Shown: in pieces, positions 45,468 through 55,189 of the stretch
How the letters are laid out: every line of letters starts with the position of its first letter
Position numbering within the stretch: position 1 is the stretch's first letter
From: Beroe forskalii
Taxonomy: Eukaryota; Ctenophora; Nuda; Beroida; Beroidae
Direction: 5' to 3'
NCBI GenBank assembly: GCA_011033025.1
Contig: WFMF01000006.1
Coordinates: forward strand, 1,670,820-1,734,819
Length of the DNA stretch: 64,000 nucleotides
Made by a program: the position numbers and the translations under genes
Notes under the pieces: model-generated
Database searches by the model: none
Told to the model about the DNA's origin: nothing
Seen by the model: the letters and a program-made list of their open reading frames with translations, nothing else

Positions 45468-45694
45468 GGGTGGGCGACATCTCATCTCACGACATTTCAT
45501 CTCAGGACACTTCATCTCCGTGTCCTGACCCTAACCATAACCCTAACCCAAACCCTAACCCTGACCCTGACCCAAACACTAACAGTAACACTAACTCTAA
45601 CCCTAACCCAGACCCTAAACTTTGCGTAGAGCTGACATATTGCGAGGTAAAGTGTCATGAGATGAAATGTCGTGAGATGAATTGTCCGTTCCCC
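45468..45694 (+). mobile_element. 227-bp MITE with telomere-like core (CATCTCACGAC family)
   Basis: It starts GGGTGGGCGACATCTCATCT and ends with the inverse of GGGGAACGGACAATTCATCT. It is flanked by ACAAGCCC at 45460-45467 and 45695-45702. It differs from the copy at 8873 mainly by a longer CCCTAA-like core. Confidence 0.87.
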
Positions 45695-45702
45695 ACAAGC
45701 CC

Positions 45703-46028
45703 TACCAAAGCACGTGACCTCGACCATGACCAAAACCACATCCGCTTCAGTTGGCGATTTGACAAAGACCCAACTAAAAAGTGTGGATGCCAGCATGACT
45801 CTCGTAGGATGTTACCCTACCCTCGCGCGCGGCGCAACGTTCCACATTTGGACGTCACTTTGATAGCCATCCAGTCAGAAGAAATAGACGGGCAACGTCC
45901 GTCGAGCATGACTCCATTTGCCATCCACACTTCCACTATCGACTCAGCTGATGACAAGAGATTGGTTACTTCAGAACGTGGTACACAAAGACGAAGACGA
46001 GATATCGCGGTTCAACTTCACGGACTCA
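45703..46028 (+). pseudogene. Host coding-like segment carrying three MITEs
   Basis: When the MITE at 45802-45905 and one target copy are ignored, a plus-strand frame opens from about 45700 to 46028 with normal-looking protein (such as SVGDLTKTQLKSVDASM, then a basic QRRRRDIAVQLHG). It has a MITE on each side and one within. The 104-bp insertion plus 9-bp duplication (113 bp) shifts the frame. It may be a decayed gene or an exon whose splice sites I did not locate. Confidence 0.3.
45802..45905 (+). mobile_element. 104-bp MITE, TCGTAGGATGTTACC family
   Basis: It starts TCGTAGGATGTTACCCTACC and ends GGGCAACGTCCGTCGA. It is flanked by GCATGACTC at 45793-45801 and 45906-45914. Confidence 0.87.
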
Positions 46029-46036
46029 ATGCGCGT

Positions 46037-46104
46037 TTGTCACATGCTATGTGTCCCTGTTTGTTCGCGCGCGCGCGCAAAATAGGTCCTACAACGTAAG
46101 ACAA
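46037..46104 (+). mobile_element. 68-bp MITE, TTGTCACATGC family
   Basis: It starts TTGTCACATGCTATGTGTCC and ends CTACAACGTAAGACAA, with a CG-repeat core. It is flanked by ATGCGCGT at 46029-46036 and 46105-46112. An 8-bp duplication fits the hAT superfamily. Confidence 0.82.
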
Positions 46105-46112
46105 ATGCGCGT

Positions 46113-47868
46113 CACATGACAAAATATCATGTACATTCGAAAAATAAAGTGAAAAATATAAGGACAATGTACAAGGACGTGTAACAATGATTGTTCGTAT
46201 TTGTATTGCATCGACGTGTATTGTAATTTGTAATTTCATTCAATGACGATATTGTAAATAATCAAATTAATTATTAATTATTCTATAATAAATGTATGTA
46301 ATAATGTGTGGCGAAATTAAAAACCCATTCAATTTTACAAAACATATTTTAAAGTCTTAAACTTTGCAGTAAATGTAATTTCATTTAAAACGTGTGATCT
46401 ATGCTTAAAGGCCAACTGATCATTACAAAAAATTTTGAGATAATTATGCCAAACCACGCCCGACACTATATTAATAACATGTATCAAAGTCCGGGCATTA
46501 TATATTGTACACAGCGCTCAGTAAAGGAAGCTGAAATATCACTGCTTACGTATGATGTGGGAATCGATGGGATATCACAATACAAACTACTGTAAAAAGG
46601 GCCGCATTCCAGAGCCTGTAGCTGGTGCATGTTAAGTCGTAATTAATTTCTGATGACGCGATGCGGTAATTCAATCCTTTATCCAAACAAATTTTCGGAT
46701 CAATAAACATAAATATAGCGATTTCTAATTACCATCATTTTTCAGTACTTAAGCCAACATTTAATAGCTAAATTATTTTTACCTGCAATTTTAAGCTATA
46801 AACTCCCACCTGCTACGTCACAACATGTTCTTAAATGTGTCATTTTCAGCACTTCTGTCCAGATATGTAAACTAAAAATATGCGCAATCTTAATGGTTCA
46901 TATGAACGATGTTATTCCAAGCATTTGTAGAAAAACTTGAAATGATCAGTTGGCCTTTAATTCATGTTATTCGTGATCGTGCACAAAAACACAAAATGCA
47001 GTTTAATGATTAATTCATTCTTTACATCAGTTAGCGAACACGGCAAGTTTGAAAATCTCCAACCCCAATATCCCGACACCCCCCCCCCCCGGGGGGACCT
47101 CTAAAGCCGCATGATGTGTGAACTGTGAGTGGTGAGGCGCGCTCTTCCCTCCCGTGAGTCTAAAATCGCGACTCACGACTCTTCTGAAGGTCAGCTTTTC
47201 CCTTTTACCAGGAGACCTTAAAATCATCCATTTTTCCGCAGAAATTGAAAAGATGATTTTAGTGGCCGAATTATATCATCTCATAGTGGTACTAGAACTT
47301 CAATACTTCATGGAGCTAAGAACTCAACGTGACCCACTTCCTCGCTAATTCGTGTTAAAAATAACTTCAATTCTGGTCACGTGAAGCCTTCAATCTCCGT
47401 AAGAATCTCAATTCTGGTCACGAGAAGACTCCGGCAGTATCACTTCCATCAATAAAATATCATGAGAAACACGTAAAAATTCAATTAGAACCTTAAGGGT
47501 ATTTACGTCAGTCAAATAAAAAGCAATTAACAGACGACAGTTACAGCGCGAAAACTTGCGTGATTCGGATCACGTGAACTCAAAAAAAGTCTCTTCCATT
47601 GCATTAGCAAGTATCATAAGAAACGTATATAAAAAGCAATTAAAACGTAATAAAAAGCAATTAAAGCATCGATAGCAAGCAATTATTATCAACTCACGCT
47701 TTACGTGCGGATAATCCATTGGTCCAAGTTTGACGTACGAATCGCTGATTGGTCCGAGAAAGTTGAGACGAGCCTCACCCAACACCAGTGGCGTTACCCT
47801 TTATAAACCAAGGATCTGCAAATCAACGCAATCCTTTACCTCTGCATGAAGGATTCCCTGCGTTTTCC
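46113..47868. other. No gene seen
   Basis: AT-rich DNA with a C/G homopolymer pair at about 47081-47096 and short frames only. CACGTGA-type motifs cluster at 47375-47420 and 47570. Confidence 0.4.
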
Positions 47869-48006
47869 TTGCCACATGCTATGTGTCCCTGTTTGTTCGC
47901 GCGCGCGCGCGCGCCTTTTCTTCGAAAAGTCACAAACGTGACTTTTGCGTGTTCTCTGAACACGCGCGCTGCGCGCGCGCAAAATAGGTCCTACAACGTA
48001 GGACAA
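47869..48006 (+). mobile_element. 138-bp MITE, TTGTCACATGC family
   Basis: It starts TTGCCACATGCTATGTGTCC and ends CTACAACGTAGGACAA. It is flanked by CGTTTTCC at 47861-47868 and 48007-48014. The core has an extra TTCTTCGAAAAGTC hairpin and long CG runs compared with the copy at 46037. Confidence 0.87.
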
Positions 48007-48250
48007 CGTTTTCCCCGCAGGCTCCCCGGTGAGACTAGCAACCTAGTTTCCACCAAACCAAAGCTCTAGCTACCTAGAACCCCACTCTGTTCTAAGTTAG
48101 AGACAATTTTACTCTTCTCCTTGCAGTGATACTTCAAACTTTCCCTGAATAAATCCCCTTGCTTGCCATGTTCGCTATCGATACAGTTTAGTTGATACTT
48201 CGATTGATAGTGAATGAATAAACCGATATAGTACTACTACTACTTGAAAT

Positions 48251-48754
48251 ATGAAAAGACAAAATTCTACTTTTATCTTTTTACCTTTCCTCATTATTCT
48301 GCAAACCTTGTTTCACTCCTATTCTACACTGGGAACCAGGGAAGATCAGGGTAACGCGCTCATCACTAATAGTAAGTCCTCGTGATTAAAATTGTTGACT
48401 TTCTTGCTTGATTATGATTTACAGGGGAACTGGTAGCGCGTACACCACCTAGGTTTCAGAGCCTCGTGGTGCGAGTGCCGACTCGGCTGGATATATCTAA
48501 TGAGCGGACTGGGTTAATCAGGTGAAAACAAGGGACTTGGTACTTAAATCTTTACATCTTTTCTCCACTCTTCTGCCTCACTCTCCCTTATCTACTCTAC
48601 CAGATAAACCTCTCTTTCTGATGGTTTCTTTTTCTCTTTTCTCTCTCTAACTATAAAACTTAGAAATCCCCCGCTCACACCCCTTCCACCGATGCCCGAA
48701 TTTTTCTTAAAAATCTTTTGGGTCATTTTCGGGCCCGAAATTTCACGATTTTAA
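48251..48754 (+). CDS. Three-exon gene for a predicted 102-residue secreted peptide
   Basis: Exon 1 is 48251-48371, exon 2 is 48425-48521 and exon 3 is 48664-48754. Introns of 53 and 142 bp have donors A|GTAAGTCC and CAG|GTGAAA and acceptors TTTACAG and AACTTAG, the latter after a long CT tract. The phases match at both joins (1 and 2), and the frame stays open only in that register. Residues 1-26 look like a signal peptide: basic MKRQNS, then a hydrophobic core FIFLPFLIILQTLF. The rest is Arg/Pro-rich (ELVARTPPRFQSLVVRVPTR), ending with a second hydrophobic patch. An AATAAA signal lies at about 48959. It is not recognised. The second hydrophobic patch could make it membrane-bound instead. 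Confidence 0.45.
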
Positions 48755-49234
48755 CTCAAACGAACTCAGACATTTATCGATGGAAGAAGTTAGGCAAGGT
48801 TCTTCATATTGAATAATTGTTTGATAATAATAACAAAGTCAAATCCATGATATTTAAAGGACTGATAAAAAGTTTGTAGTCAGTTTAGTTTCTACTTAAC
48901 GATATCTATATAAAAATTAGATCGTCTTTCAGCCTTTCAAAGTTTCACGATACTAAAAAATAAAATGAGAAAATGCTGAATTAAAATTAAGGTTTTCTCC
49001 AACTTCATTAAAGTTGTATTAAAACTATACCACCATTATAACGAATTATTCGATTACAATATTCTATAGTTTAGTAATTAGCTTTGATAAAATAGTCCCA
49101 ACTAAAATTATAGTTGATATTGGATAGATGATACCAAATACAGATTTGAAATGTCAATAAATTAGTTTGATAATTAATTGATAAATTAAACAGAAACAGA
49201 CACGATCATCGCGTCAAGTTCTTTTGATGAAAGT
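48755..49234. other. AT-rich spacer between convergent genes
   Basis: Probably 3' UTRs and intergenic DNA. AATAAA occurs at about 48959. No coding signal is seen. Confidence 0.4.
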
Positions 49235-49752
49235 TCACACGGACATTCCTGCAATGCTTGCAGACAAAACATCGTCAGCTCCATGAACAGTGGAATGTGG
49301 TGTGAATGTTGGGTAGACTGGATCCTTGGGTGTGAATGTTGGGTAGACTGGATCCTTGGGTGTGAATGTTGGGTAGACTGGATCCTTGGGTGGCGAGAAG
49401 GCTGTGTAGACTGGATCGCTTGCAGGCGAGGGTGGAGTGAAGGCTGGATCCCTGGCTTTAGGAGGAAGCCCGGCACAGAAAGCAGGGATGAAACTGTAGC
49501 TGTTCTCATAGAACTGGGTGGTCTGGTGCTGTCCGAGGTAGGCTGAAGTCTGGTACCCCAATGTCTGATTTGGGGGTTGCATGAAGGGTGCGCAGCCTGG
49601 GAAAGCAGACTGGATTGGAGTGGTAGCCAAGGGGGATTGGTGTGGAGTGGTAGAGAAGGGGGACTGGATTGGCGTGGTTGAGAAAGGGGAATGTAGAGGT
49701 GTTGCAGCGAAGGGGGACTGGATTGGTGTGGTTGCACAGGTAGGAGACCAAA
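49235..49752 (-). CDS. Last exon of a proline-rich host protein
   Basis: The acceptor is TCAATCTTTCAG just above 49752 and the stop is at 49237-49235. The frame gives about 171 residues. The first third repeats TTPIQSPF-like octamers. The middle has GYQTSAYLGQHQTTQFYENS. The end has three perfect copies of KDPVYPTFTP encoded by 30-bp repeats. Composition (Pro, Thr, Gln, Tyr) suggests a disordered tail, as in transcription regulators or structural proteins. Earlier exons should lie to the right but were not found, and LINE/MITE insertions follow there. A second overlapping frame is also open because of the repeats, but this one has the better splice phase and codon pattern. Confidence 0.5.
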
Positions 49753-49884
49753 CTGAAAGATTAATTGAATTTCATCGTGGAAGAATTCACATTTCATGAC
49801 TAAAATATTCATGATGGCCAAATTCAATCCCACTTACTTAGCAGATTTTGAACCTATAAAAAGATATGCTGGGGGGGGGGGGCC

Positions 49885-50013
49885 AACGCCCGCTTTTGTC
49901 CCACTTTGTCCCGTTTTGTCCCGCTCCAAAAAATGTCCCGTTTGAAAATTTCAGTGAGCACGGGACAAAAGTGGGACATTACGGGACAAAACGGGACAAA
50001 GAGGGACATTTTT
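49885..50013. mobile_element. Small foldback element of GTCCCGTTTTGTCCC units
   Basis: TTTTGTCCCACTTTGTCCCG on the left faces ACGGGACAAAACGGGACAAA on the right around a GCTCCAAAAAATGTCC centre. A G-run precedes it at 49870. Confidence 0.65.
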
Positions 50014-50780
50014 CTTGTCGAAACTTTTCTGAAAACTAAAACTGGTCATAGGCCATTTTATTGATTGACACAGTCAGATTGAAACCGCAGTGGAACAATT
50101 TTATTGAGAAAATGCATATAAAACTCTCAAATTGTAGTCCCGAAATAGCTTATAAAAATTCTAACAAACATCATTTTCCATCTTTCTGAAACGATATATA
50201 CCTAGTTCTGGACATTATATCTTGAACGAATTTCATGAAATGAATTAAATTGAGCTCAGAAGTCGTGACCATATAATATAATATTGCAACTTACATGGTC
50301 GAGGCAAAGCCGAGAATATGCAAGTAGTACAATGGAATAATGGAAAGCTTCACTGCATATCTTCATTGCAGTTTATGGTGTTAAAAAGAGCATGGGAGGG
50401 GCCTGGTATAATGGTGATTGGATCATGCCATATCAAAGCAGCACAAAAACATGTCAATTGTCAATAGCATGCAGTCATAGATTCGGGGTCAAGCATGTTA
50501 CGCCACGGCCAGACCTGTTAGCGGGCATGATATAGCCAATGAAGCCGAAAAATTTGTTATTAAGAAAGCTCCAGGCCCGAGATAAGGATTAGATAATATG
50601 ATAACATTCAGATTATCATGACCGGTGGAGGTTAGACTTGGACTTGGAGCCAAGTAATATAAAGTATGGGTGATATATCAGCTATCACTACTCAAGGTCA
50701 AGATCCTATCCAGCCAGAAATTTACAAATGGGTTTTCCAAGCCTTCCAAAAAGTTAGGGCCAGAAACCTAACTGATCTGC
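50014..50780. other. No gene seen
   Basis: AT-rich with many short repeats. No splice-supported exon. Confidence 0.4.
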
Positions 50781-51190
50781 TTTTGAGATACAGCTCTGTG
50801 GGCTAAATTTGGCTATGTGGGCAATATTAGGCTTTATTAAAAGGGAAATCGATGAAGGAAGCATCCTAGAGACATTCTGTGGTGTTCTACCCCCAATAAT
50901 GGTAGGATTCTACCCCTAAATACTTTCGATCCCGTGTCTCTACGACCTTCCTGTCTCGAGATACAGCCCTGTGGGATAAATTTGGCTACGCGGGCAATAT
51001 TTGGCCTTATAAAAGGAAAATCGATGAAGGATGCGTCCTAGAGACATTCTGTGGTGTTCTACCCCCACTAATGGTAGGATTCTACCCCAAAATATCTTTG
51101 ATCCCTTGTCTCTACGACCTTCCTGTCTCGAGATACAGCCATGTGCTAGATTTGGCTACGCGGGTGATATTTGGCCTTATTATTGATGTA
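50781..51190 (+). repeat. 172-bp tandem duplication, 2.3 copies
   Basis: GAGACATTCTGTGGTGTTCT recurs 172 bp apart (about 50869 and 51041). CGAGATACAGCC and TTTGGCTA(T/C)G(T/C)GGG also recur, with a third partial copy ending at about 51190. Confidence 0.85.
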
Positions 51191-51590
51191 AAATCACCAA
51201 ATTTCAATATTTTTCGATGGGACCTTTTTTATTCGAACGATATTATTGCTCTACATGAATGCTGTGAATTTGAGCCCATTTTATGAAGAAATGACCATTA
51301 CAGGCTTGAAAAACCTCCAAAAATAGCCATTTTAACCCATACGCATACCTATAAACTTATAAAAGTGAGGGGGAAATTATGTTTGGAGGGTCTGGAGGCC
51401 TAAAATCGGTACCAGAGATCCTCTCTGTAAGCAATGATGCCAAAAAAGTTGGTAGGAAATCAATATCTAAAAGTCGATTTCAAAGTTGTCAAATGGTCCC
51501 ACCCCTAATAAGACATTGGATTGGGAAGTCGGCGCACCTGGCTATGTTTATTTGTAATTGTTTAAAATTGGGGTAATTTATTGGGATAAG
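51191..51590. other. No gene seen
   Basis: Short frames only. It lies just beyond the 3' end of the LINE. Confidence 0.4.
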
Positions 51591-51737
51591 GAAAGGAATT
51601 GATTTGATTTGATTTTTATTATGTATTGAAAATGTTGATAAAAAATAAATTTTGTTTCTCTAAAATTTTGTTTCTCTAGTACCCCTGTCCTGACGTAGAA
51701 AGGAATAGTTAGGAGGGATATCTATAATCCCATATCC
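51591..51737 (-). mobile_element. LINE 3' remnant (ORF2 fragment plus tail)
   Basis: The minus strand reads IPPNYSFLRQDRG, the motif expected in the endonuclease domain of CR1/L2-type ORF2 a few residues after the stretch that breaks off at 53632. It then jumps to an AAATC-repeat tail (AATCAAATCAAATCAATTCC). So the copy lost its reverse transcriptase by internal deletion. Confidence 0.6.
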
Positions 51738-52140
51738 AAAAAGCCGCGAACCTGCAAACCTGGTTCGGGGGAAATTTTGAGCCGGGGGAAATTTTGGGGA
51801 AATTGGAGGAAATTTTTGGTGGAAGCCAAGTACAGAAAATTTGATTTAACACCAAAAATCACTATGTTTTACCCGAATTATATTGAAATAAATTTTTAAA
51901 ATGAAAATTCAAATCGTTCCTGTACTAACTAACAGTTTTCAGTGATAGGATGTAGCAGGCATGGATCCAAGGGGGCGTGCTGGGGGCATGCGCATGCCCC
52001 CAAACGAAAATTTGGAGGCGTGCTCTGGGCCTGCAATTCAAAAATTTGAAATAAAAATCAACATTAGAATTGAAAATAAAGTCCGAAAATGGACTAGAAA
52101 AGTTATGAAAATCGATGATATTATTTGAAAACAAGTTTAT

Positions 52141-52655
52141 GAATGGTACAGGTACAAAACTTTTTTTTTTTTATTTTGAAGGTTTTACTTTTACTTCTAT
52201 TCCAACAGCTGTAACAGCCAATGACAGGAATCGAAGGGTTCAAGTAATCAAGCCAGTGACGGCTAAGGAAGTGTGATCCATACTTTCTTCGCCCGAGACT
52301 TCGCTGCAATGGGCAGCTCCTCATTTAACCCTCCCGCACAGTTTCCTGTACGCTCGGCTGAGTGAACCGTGTGGCTGCCTAGGTGAGAGTTCTCACCCTT
52401 AGCACGGTAGGCAAGGCCGGGAATCGAACCACCAACCTCTCGATTGAAAGTACGACGCCCTAAACCACTGCGCTACCTAGCCACCTAAACGATGTGGTTC
52501 TTTAATGACAATCAATTTCGTCGTTCTACGACAGGTCTCAAATTTGATTGTATAAATCAAATTTGAGACCTTAAGATGTCGTAGAACGTAGAACGACGAA
52601 ATTGATTGTCTTTTAATAAGAACCACATCGTTTAGTTTTGTACCTGTACCATTGA
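52141..52655. repeat. Foldback with a SINE in its left arm
   Basis: AATGGTACAGGTACAAAAC (52141) pairs with its inverse at 52636-52655. TAAACGATGTGGTTCTTT and GACAATCAATTTCGTCGTTC pair with inverses at 52590-52634, around a hairpin GGTCTCAAATTTGATT at 52535-52572. In the right arm these blocks are contiguous, and in the left arm they are split by the SINE. Confidence 0.85.
52160..52485 (-). mobile_element. tRNA-derived SINE
   Basis: The minus strand starts GGTGGCTAGGTAGCGCAGTG. The A box is TAGCGCAGTGG (52475-52465) and a perfect B box GGTTCGATTCC (52430-52420) follows at 34 nt. These are the internal RNA polymerase III promoter of a tRNA. A tRNA-unrelated body follows, and an A-rich tail (T-run on the plus strand at 52160-52171) ends it. 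The head is too imperfect in its acceptor stem to be a working tRNA. It relies on a LINE for reverse transcription. Confidence 0.85.
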
Positions 52656-52849
52656 GTCAAAAGAGAATAAATCAGTTACTCATCAATTGCAATCATGCGA
52701 CTCTTATTCAACGACCCGATGCGTGAATCGGGTCTTATTTGGCATGAATAGTCTTATTTGCCAAGTATCGATAGCATCAATTATCAATAGCAACTAGCAT
52801 TCCTCATGGGTATATAGGTGGCAAAATTGTGTACGACAACAATGATGTA

Positions 52850-53395
52850 GATGCTGACATGAAAACAGTGCAAAAATTCTATTGAGGTGACATTTCTTGA
52901 CGCCCCACACCTCTATTTCTGGGGGCTGCCGCCCCAGACCCTGCTTTTCTCTCTCTTCATTTTAAATATATTTAGTGAAATTGTGTACAACAAAACTCAA
53001 AAGGGATGGAGCTGTTGAGATCAAAACAATGCAAAAACCCTATTGAGGTGACAATTCTTGGCACTCCACACCTCTTGCTTCTGGGGGCTGCCGCCCCAGA
53101 CCCCTGCTGTTCTTTCTTTTTATTTTTAATATATTTAGTGAAATTATGTACGGCAAAAAAGATGGAGCTTTTGAGATAAAAACAGTGCAAAAATTTTATT
53201 GAGGTGACATTTCTTTACACTCCAGACCTCTGGCTTCTGGGGGCTGCCGCCCCCAGACCCCTGCTAGCGCTAATAGTAATACATACTTGAATTATTTTTA
53301 CATTCAGAAAACGTCATTTTTGCAAATGGAGCACCGCGAGGGCTTAAATTTGCACGCCCCCAAAAATTCTGGGCTGGATCCATGCTGGATCCATG
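52850..53395 (-). repeat. Repeat with 156-162-bp tandem units, inverted copy
   Basis: CTGGGGGCTGCCGCC starts at 52919, 53081 and 53237. It ends with CTTAAATTTGCACGCCCCCA and GGGCTGGATCCAT, the mirror of the start of the copy at 34770. Confidence 0.85.
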
Positions 53396-53632
53396 TCAAT
53401 AACTATAAGCAATGAATAATTCCCTGTTCTAGATTAGCTTCACAATGAGAGCCTTTTTAACTTCTGATATATTAGAATAATTACTTTAGCTTATGAAATA
53501 TTAAAAAAGAAGCAAATTTTGCAAACTGCTTGCTTTGCTCACAAAATATAGTCAATTTCTTGAGCGAAGCGAGCGGGCTGCAAAATGGGCAAAAATTTCT
53601 GGTTCGGGGGAAATTTTTTATTTTTTGGATAT

Positions 53633-53835
53633 GGGTTTAGAGTAGTATTAGCAATAGTGTCATTGAGATTTGTTTCATTCAAAGATAAGATGTCCATTTC
53701 ATACTTTTTTATCAATTCAGAAATTTGAGTTGACTTTGATAATCCAATTAGACCCCCCTGAATGTTGCAGTGTCCTAAAATGAGGTTATGAGAATTTGTA
53801 ATTGTCATATAACAAGCAGGCAGATGGAATGACAA
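53633..53835 (-). pseudogene. LINE ORF2 5' fragment (endonuclease N-terminus)
   Basis: It starts at ATG 53835 and reads LILGHCNIQGG then ISELIKKYEMDILSLNETNL, the first blocks of the apurinic-like endonuclease of CR1/L2-type non-LTR retrotransposons (including the metal-binding Asn and Glu). The frame is broken at 53632 by the inserted element. The next expected endonuclease block reappears at about 51700. Confidence 0.75.
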
Positions 53836-53920
53836 TTACAAGACTGCTACCAAACAATCATGTGACAATCAAGTAGCTAGAATAATGAGATTCCATTTTA
53901 TGTGTAGCATATGTGATTAG

Positions 53921-54763
53921 TCAATGATGTGCAGAATATTTCAAGTATTTTGCAAGCCTCACAATACCCAAATTATTGAAATGGACATTATCAGTCCCAT
54001 TTCTACTGAAAAACTGATTTTTGCGGTTACCATTCCTAAAACTAAACAGTCCACGGTGTGCCTCAGTTCCTATCATAACCACTCTGGGAGTATTGTTACT
54101 TAAGTGGTATATAAATGAATTTAAGTGGTTGATAACCATATTCCTACAAGAGCTTATTCGAGGAAGTATGTTGATGATGTTAACACTTGCTGACTCTGCC
54201 CAGTGAAGAATAAAACTAACAAGGTCATAGATTTGCCTCTTTGCATCCTCCATCTTATTTCCATTGATTTGGTGATTAGCTATGAACTCGGAGTGATTCT
54301 GGGGGGTAACATGCAAAATTTGGTCAATATTGTTTGTACCACAAAGCAGGTAAACTTTATGGACTTGTGTTGGATTTATTCCCAAAAACTTAGGGTCCTG
54401 CCTGAGTTTGTCCATGATAATCTGGGCTGTAGCCCCAGGGTAATAAAACACAATAGCTTTCTGGTACTGTGAGGACATTTTTGTTGGATCAATGTTCCTG
54501 AACATGCTTGAACTAATGTATATGGTCAGTTTTTCTGATGGTGCATTAAGTTCAGGGGAAAGATTAGACTGATCTTGTTGCACTAACTCCAGGGTGGGTG
54601 CACTAGGGGTCAAATTTTGTGGAAGGGGTGGTGGGCTTAAGAGTCTTAAGGTGATGCTTATCCTTGGTTCCTCTGTGGAGTCAGGTGATACAGAGTGTTC
54701 ATAGACAGATTGAGAGCTTTTGCTCATCATGTAAATGTCACCATGTCTAACTGAGAGCTTCAT
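53921..54763 (-). CDS. LINE ORF1 with SGNH/GDSL esterase-like domain
   Basis: This intact frame of 280 residues has a Pro/Ser-rich N-terminus (1-78) and then an SGNH-hydrolase-like domain: block I IYISSSMFRNI with Ser84-86, block II YYPGAT with Gly110, block III LLCGTNNID with Gly142 and Asn144/145, and block V TDNVHFNN with Asp258 and His261. Esterase-type ORF1 proteins are known in CR1, L2 and related clades, where they are thought to aid membrane or RNA-particle interactions. ORF2 starts 86 bases after its stop, on the same strand. No zinc knuckle is visible. Confidence 0.75.
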   Translation of the reverse strand: MKLSVRHGDIYMMSKSSQSVYEHSVSPDSTEEPRISITLRLLSPPPLPQNLTPSAPTLELVQQDQSNLSPELNAPSEKLTIYISSSMFRNIDPTKMSSQYQKAIVFYYPGATAQIIMDKLRQDPKFLGINPTQVHKVYLLCGTNNIDQILHVTPQNHSEFIANHQINGNKMEDAKRQIYDLVSFILHWAESASVNIINILPRISSCRNMVINHLNSFIYHLSNNTPRVVMIGTEAHRGLFSFRNGNRKNQFFSRNGTDNVHFNNLGIVRLAKYLKYSAHH

Positions 54764-54929
54764 TGGAGTTGATTTGCCAAAGTTCAGTCAGTTTGAATAT
54801 TCTGCTGTCTGCATTTGTTTGGTTACTTTTCATTTGTTGTGCTCTGCTGACTGCTCAGCTGCTCTAACTTACCAACATACCTTGACTTAGGATAAGCCTT
54901 AGGATACTCATACACTCATCTCCTTGATT

Positions 54930-55125
54930 ATGAGAGTTTCCTTGATCCTGGGAAAGACTCCATGATCCTGGGAAAGACTCCTTGATCCTGGGAAAGACTC
55001 CTTGATCCTGGGAAAGACTCCTTGATCCTGGGAAAGACTCCTTGATCCTGGGAAAGACTCCTTGATCCTGGGAGAGACTCCTTGATCCTGGGAGTGACTC
55101 CTTCATTTGAACGACTCCGTCATCC
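54930..55125. repeat. 20-bp minisatellite, TTGATCCTGGGAAAGACTCC type
   Basis: About eight near-perfect 20-bp units, just upstream of LINE ORF1 in its direction of transcription. Confidence 0.92.
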
Positions 55126-55189
55126 CAGGATAAACTCCTTCAATCCTTCATCCTAGGACTGATTCCTTGTTCCTGTGATTGAATTCTTC

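Larger units (their letters stand above)
51738..53632. mobile_element. 1.9-kb element inserted in LINE ORF2
   Basis: The ends are CCCATATCCAAAAA and its inverse TTTTTGGATATGGG, placed between two parts of one LINE frame. GGTTCGGGGGAAATTTT occurs near both ends in direct orientation. It is itself a mosaic holding a palindrome (TGGGGGCATGCGCATGCCCC at about 51982), a SINE in a foldback and a 160-bp tandem repeat. There is no transposase. Confidence 0.6.

Noticed and set aside
45470-46099. A 209-residue plus-strand frame rich in NPNPDP
   Set aside because: It runs through two MITEs. The NPNP part is the telomere-like hexamer core. Only the segments between MITEs may be coding.
52340-52490. Functional tRNA gene on the minus strand
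   Set aside because: The A and B boxes are good, but the acceptor stem does not pair well and a SINE body with A-rich tail follows.
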